NCBI GenBank assembly: GCA_003154555.1
Contig: PMDT01000128.1
Location: 1-9,112, forward strand
DNA: 9,112 nucleotides
Direction: 5' to 3'
Origin: Spirochaetaceae bacterium
GTDB taxonomy: Bacteria > Spirochaetota > Spirochaetia > SZUA-6 > Fen-1364
Shown piece by piece: positions 6,269 through 9,112 of this stretch (position 1 is the first letter of the stretch; the number at the start of each line of letters is the position of its first letter). The notes under the pieces were generated by a model that was not told the DNA's origin, searched no databases, and saw only the letters and a list, made by a program, of their open reading frames with translations. A program made the position numbers and the translations under genes.

Positions 6269-7186
6269 ATGCAACCAGATACCTCCATGCACACGACGGG
6301 CCGTCTGCCACGGCGCGTTCTGCTCGCGCTTGCCCTTCTTCTCACCATGGCCGGGGCGGCGTCAGCACAGGCCGCGGACAGCGGGACGCTCTTCTTCATC
6401 CAGGTTTCCGACACCCATTGGGGTTTCAACAATCCCAAGGTGAACCCGGACTATGCGGGCACCCTGAAAAAGGGGGTGGCGGAGATCAACACGCTGCAGG
6501 GCAATCCCGACTTTCTGATCTTCACGGGCGATGAGACCCATACGACGAATGACCCGGCGGTCCGCCGGCAGCGCATGGCGGAGTTCAAAGGGATCATCGC
6601 CGACCTGAGCGTCAAGACAATCAAGTTCATCCCCGGCGAGCATGACGCGGCCCTGGACAACGCGCAGGCCTACCGCGAGTATTTCGGGGAGCCGCACTAT
6701 GCGTTCGACGTGAAGGGCGTCCATTTCATCGTGCTGGACAATGTGTCGACGCCGGATGGCAGCCTGGGCGACGCCCAGCTCCAGTGGCTGGCGGACGTGT
6801 TGCAGACCTACACTAAGAGCTCCCAAATCATCGTTTTTGCGCACCGGCCGTTGATCGATGTTTATGCCGCGTGGGATTGGCGGACAAAGGACGGGGCGAG
6901 CGCGCTTGCACTCTTCAAGCCGTTCAAGAATGTGAGGCTCTTCTACGGTCATATCCACCAGGTGCGTGAGGATGACGGCGACGGATTCACCCAGTACGCG
7001 GCCCCTGGCATGATGTTTCCCTTGCCGGCGCCCGGCTCGGTCGCAAGCCCGAATCCCCTTCCGTGGGATCCCGCGCATCCGTACCGCGGCCTTGGATTCC
7101 GCACCGTGAGCATCGATCTGAAGACCGACCAGGTCACGATCAAGGAGTACGCGATAAGCCCCGACGGGCTGGTGTCCACGAATTGA
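6269..7186 (+). CDS. Exported calcineurin-like metallophosphatase
   Basis: 305 residues. An N-terminal signal peptide has RR at 14-15, a hydrophobic core LLALALLL and a probable cleavage after ASA or AQA near residues 33-36, so the enzyme should act in the periplasm. The metal-binding motifs of calcineurin-like phosphoesterases appear in order: VSDTHWG (D-x-H), FTGDETH (G-D), PGEHDA (in place of G-N-H-D), FAHRPLID, and YGHIHQ (G-H-x-H). The family hydrolyses phosphomono- or diesters at a two-metal centre; this subgroup's substrate is not known to me. The G-E-H-D variant puts glutamate where the usual asparagine binds metal and phosphate. I believe it recurs in related exported proteins, so it need not mean inactivation. 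The ATG at 6269 is chosen for its AAGGAG 8 bases upstream and because it gives a compact signal peptide; an ATG at 6287 is the alternative. It is followed by a hairpin and the DOMON gene. Confidence 0.9.
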   Translation: MQPDTSMHTTGRLPRRVLLALALLLTMAGAASAQAADSGTLFFIQVSDTHWGFNNPKVNPDYAGTLKKGVAEINTLQGNPDFLIFTGDETHTTNDPAVRRQRMAEFKGIIADLSVKTIKFIPGEHDAALDNAQAYREYFGEPHYAFDVKGVHFIVLDNVSTPDGSLGDAQLQWLADVLQTYTKSSQIIVFAHRPLIDVYAAWDWRTKDGASALALFKPFKNVRLFYGHIHQVREDDGDGFTQYAAPGMMFPLPAPGSVASPNPLPWDPAHPYRGLGFRTVSIDLKTDQVTIKEYAISPDGLVSTN

Positions 7187-7206
7187 GACCGACGGGCCGA
7201 AGGAAA

Positions 7207-7238
7207 GCGGGGGCAAACCATCGAGTGGTTTCCCCCGT
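7207..7238 (+). terminator. Bulged GC-rich hairpin between the metallophosphatase and DOMON genes
   Basis: CGGGGGCAAACCA (7208-7220) pairs with TGGTTTCCCCCG (7226-7237) as 12 base pairs with one bulged C at 7214 and a five-base loop TCGAG; a G-T pair can extend it at 7207/7238. It begins 20 bases after the metallophosphatase stop and is followed by a partly T-rich run, then the DOMON ribosome binding site. It could be an intrinsic terminator that lets some transcription through, or an mRNA processing or stability element. No separate promoter for the DOMON gene was seen after it. Confidence 0.55.
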
Positions 7239-7262
7239 ATCTTCTGATAAGGAAGGGGCTTC

Positions 7263-7775
7263 ATGAAGAGAGCAGCAGCGATATTTCTGGCCCTGATGGC
7301 ATCCACGGCGGCCTGGTCGAACCCGACGGTGGACGGAAAGGCCTCGCCGGGTGAATACGGCAAGTCGATCTCGCTGGACTATGACGCGATCACCGTTTTC
7401 TATCAGCCGGACGGAATTGGCGGGCTCACACTTGCGGTGACGGCGGCGACAACCGGCTGGGTGGGCATCGGCCTGGGCTCCGTGGTCATGGACGGCGCTC
7501 ACATCTTCATGGGCTGTGTCGCCGACGGGAAGCCAGTCTTCAGCGAGCAGGTCGGTTCGGGGCACAGTCACCAGGAGAGCGTGACGCGATTCGCCGACAG
7601 CTTCGCTGTGAGCCAGGCAGGTGGCACGACCACTGTCGAGTTCCACGTCCCTGCCGGCAAGCTGCCCGTCGTCGACAGGAAAGTGAGCTTCATCGTCGCC
7701 TATTCCGGTGCGGCTGATCTCACGACCTATCACGACGACAATCACGACGGCGGCACAATTGACCTGTCCCCGTGA
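7263..7775 (+). CDS. Exported DOMON-domain protein, probable haem binder
   Basis: 170 residues with a signal peptide (MKRAAAIFLALMASTAAWSN, cleavage near residue 19), so periplasmic. The rest is one DOMON beta-sandwich. It opens with VDGKASPGEY, has the characteristic GWVGIGLG (65-72) and the strand MDGAHIFMGCV with M76, and ends with YHDDNHDGGT containing H157 and H161. In haem-binding DOMON proteins, such as the cytochrome domain of cellobiose dehydrogenase, a methionine and a C-terminal histidine are the axial ligands. M76 and H157 sit in the corresponding places, so b-type haem binding and an electron-transfer or sensing role are inferred, not shown. No CxxCH motif is present. The ATG at 7263 follows AAGGAAGGGG (7249-7258). 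It is 76 bases after the metallophosphatase, on the same strand but separated by a hairpin. A sugar-binding DOMON is the alternative. Confidence 0.82.
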   Translation: MKRAAAIFLALMASTAAWSNPTVDGKASPGEYGKSISLDYDAITVFYQPDGIGGLTLAVTAATTGWVGIGLGSVVMDGAHIFMGCVADGKPVFSEQVGSGHSHQESVTRFADSFAVSQAGGTTTVEFHVPAGKLPVVDRKVSFIVAYSGAADLTTYHDDNHDGGTIDLSP

Positions 7776-7828
7776 GCTTGAGCCCGCGTCGTGTCCGCCC
7801 GGTCCCGGCGCGAAGGCCATGCGCGTTC

Positions 7829-7856
7829 TTGACATCAAGGACAGGAGCGATACACT
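7829..7856 (+). promoter_or_regulatory. Predicted sigma70-type promoter of the sensor kinase gene
   Basis: A perfect TTGACA (7829-7834) is separated by 16 bases from TACACT (7851-7856, 4 of 6 consensus matches). Transcription would begin near 7863, giving a leader of about 47 bases before the TTG at 7910. The rest of the 134-bp gap after the DOMON gene shows no convincing terminator or other feature. Confidence 0.55.
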
Positions 7857-7895
7857 GAAGTTGCAGCCTGACAGCGAAGCTGCGCGGGCCGCGGC

Positions 7896-7904
7896 AAGGA
7901 AAGG
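7896..7904 (+). promoter_or_regulatory. Ribosome binding site fixing the TTG start of the sensor kinase
   Basis: AAGGAAAGG lies 5 bases before TTG at 7910. The frame opens only at 7859, after a TGA at 7856-7858, and holds no ATG or GTG before the first membrane helix, so TTG is the best-supported start. Confidence 0.6.
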
Positions 7905-7909
7905 CACGT

Positions 7910-9112
7910 TTGATCGGCATCAGCTTCGTGCTCGCGTCCAGCGCAATAGCGTTGCTCAGCCTCGGCCTGTATGGATGGCTGTTCACCCGGGGACCCTCGG
8001 CGCTTTCCTTTGCATCGTTCATCATCCTCTGCGCAGCCATGGCGGCGCTCTATGCAATGGAGATCTATTCGACGAGCTTCCCGCAGAAGATCGTGGCGGC
8101 ACGCCTGCTGCTGGCGCCTTCCGCCCTGATACCCCTGGCGTGGTTTTTCGTTGCCGTCCGACGGACGGAAACGCCATTCCGTATCTCTTCCCGATTCGTG
8201 ATCCTTGTGAGCATCGTGCCGGCGATCACGGTGCTCCTGTCGCTCACCGGTATCCATCCCGCGTGGATCAGGTTCAACTACCAGATGCCCGCGACCGCAG
8301 CAGGTCAAGGGGTGCTTGGTTTCCAGAACGGTCCCTGGTTCCTCGTCCACCTTTTTTATTGCTACGGCCTGGGCATTGCCAGTCTCATGGTGATGACGGC
8401 GACGCTGCGCTCCCCCCAGACGACGCATCGGCCGCAGACGATCATCCTGATCATTTCGAATATCATCCCCGGTCTGATTGACCTGCTCTTCCAGATGGGC
8501 ATCCGGCCCGGCTCAGGGATCTCTTTCTATCCTGTTGCCCTGCCGGTATCGGGCGTCCTGGCGGCGAGCGCCTTGTATGGCACCAGGTTCTTCGCGCTTC
8601 TTCCCGTTGCCCGGTCGCTGGTCTTCACCAGTCTCGATGAGGCGGTGCTCGTGCTGGATTCGGAGTCCCGCATCTGCGACTGCAATCCCGCGGGCAGGCG
8701 CCTTTTCGGAGGGGCCGCCGGGGCCGCGACGGAGATCCGTCGGCTCGGCTCCCCCTGGGCAGAAGTGCTGGAGCCGCTGGCGAGGTCGTCGACGCGGCAA
8801 TCCCACCGCGAGGTCGCGCTCGCCGACGGGGTCTTCGAAATCGACGTCTCGCTCGTCGTGGATGTGGCCGGCCGGCTCCGAGGCCGGTGCATCGTCGTGC
8901 GGGACGTCACGACGCGCGCGGAAATGGAAAAGAAGCTGCGCGACAGCGAGGAAAAGCTCCGCGCCTTCTTCGAGCAGGCCACCGAGGCATTCTCCCTCAC
9001 CGACGAGCAGGGGCGCATCGTGGAGTTCAATCCCGCCGCGGAAAAGCTCACCGGGGTCGCGCGGGCCGACGCCGTCGGCCGCTTCGCCTGGGACCTGCAG
9101 GCGCTCCTGCTT
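7910..9112 (+). CDS. Membrane sensor with 7TM histidine-kinase N-terminal region and PAS domains, 3' end outside window
   Basis: 401 codons are visible and the frame is still open at the right edge. The first 225 residues form seven hydrophobic helices (about 4-26, 31-53, 63-84, 94-113, 142-165, 176-196 and 206-222). Their layout resembles the histidine-kinase N-terminal 7TM sensor region, including the NGPWF segment before helix 5 and the short loop GSGISFYP before helix 7. A first PAS domain follows (about 238-335: LDEAVLVLDSESRI, then CNPAGRRLFG). A charged coiled linker (334-352, EMEKKLRDSEEKL) leads to a second PAS domain (FSLTDEQGRIVEFNPAAEKLTG), cut by the window end. Most proteins with this layout are histidine kinases, but a diguanylate cyclase output cannot be excluded because no catalytic domain is visible. 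The start is TTG at 7910, supported by AAGGAAAGG and an upstream promoter. The signal is unknown; the neighbouring DOMON protein is a possible periplasmic partner, by position only. Confidence 0.85.
   Translation, partial: MIGISFVLASSAIALLSLGLYGWLFTRGPSALSFASFIILCAAMAALYAMEIYSTSFPQKIVAARLLLAPSALIPLAWFFVAVRRTETPFRISSRFVILVSIVPAITVLLSLTGIHPAWIRFNYQMPATAAGQGVLGFQNGPWFLVHLFYCYGLGIASLMVMTATLRSPQTTHRPQTIILIISNIIPGLIDLLFQMGIRPGSGISFYPVALPVSGVLAASALYGTRFFALLPVARSLVFTSLDEAVLVLDSESRICDCNPAGRRLFGGAAGAATEIRRLGSPWAEVLEPLARSSTRQSHREVALADGVFEIDVSLVVDVAGRLRGRCIVVRDVTTRAEMEKKLRDSEEKLRAFFEQATEAFSLTDEQGRIVEFNPAAEKLTGVARADAVGRFAWDLQALLL

Noticed and set aside
6362..7363. Minus-strand open frame of 333 codons across the metallophosphatase
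   Set aside because: It is antisense to a gene with all its metal-binding motifs and a signal peptide. Its translation shows no domain.
7860..7885. GCAGC / GCTGC pairing in the sensor kinase leader as a regulatory hairpin
   Set aside because: Only five base pairs with a 10-base loop in GC-rich DNA. There is no evidence of a riboswitch fold.
7140..8481. Open frames 7140-7907 (minus) and 7708-8481 (plus)
   Set aside because: They overlap the DOMON gene and the seven-helix sensor region. They lack hydrophobic segments or motifs, whereas the sensor frame gives seven membrane helices and PAS motifs.
8527..9051. Minus-strand frame rich in serine and arginine opposite the PAS domains
   Set aside because: It is a shadow frame with low-complexity composition and no motif.

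Overview
The window is a GC-rich, densely coded bacterial chromosome segment. It holds eight protein-coding genes: two partial ones at the edges and six complete ones. I see no rRNA, tRNA, CRISPR array, insertion sequence or phage gene. Rubrerythrin and a 2-hydroxyacyl-CoA dehydratase-activase-type iron-sulfur ATPase point to an anaerobic or microaerobic lifestyle. Signal peptides on two exported proteins, the MurD tail and the GC-rich sequence fit a Gram-negative-like organism, perhaps a deltaproteobacterial or spirochaete-type anaerobe. The lineage cannot be fixed from this sequence alone.

Left edge (1-1233). The last 40 codons of a murD-like gene enter on the + strand and stop only 7 bases from the end of a convergent minus-strand operon. 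That operon, read from right to left, is a 1414-residue double activase (5477-1233), a 214-residue protein resembling the VRR-NUC/PD-(D/E)XK nuclease fold but lacking the E-x-K residues (1233-589), and a GNAT acetyltransferase (592-131). The three genes are joined by TGATG and GTGA stop/start overlaps, so they are almost certainly co-transcribed and translationally coupled.

Centre (5478-6268). Upstream of the double activase lies a perfect 10-bp inverted repeat. Its loop contains a good -35 hexamer, and the matching -10 lies so close to the ATG that a leaderless mRNA is predicted. Next comes a rubrerythrin gene on the same strand with its own strong ribosome binding site and probable promoter. 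A 114-bp divergent intergenic region separates it from the + strand genes.

Right part (6269-9112, + strand). A periplasmic calcineurin-like metallophosphatase is followed by a bulged hairpin and then a small exported DOMON-domain protein that probably binds haem. After a 134-bp gap with a recognisable sigma70-type promoter, a sensor kinase begins at a TTG codon. It has a seven-helix membrane N-terminus followed by PAS domains, and it runs off the right edge before any kinase domain.

The common theme, partly inference, is redox and oxygen handling: peroxide reduction (rubrerythrin), ATP-driven low-potential electron transfer (activase), a possible periplasmic haem protein and a membrane/PAS sensor. 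No gap between genes exceeds 134 bp.
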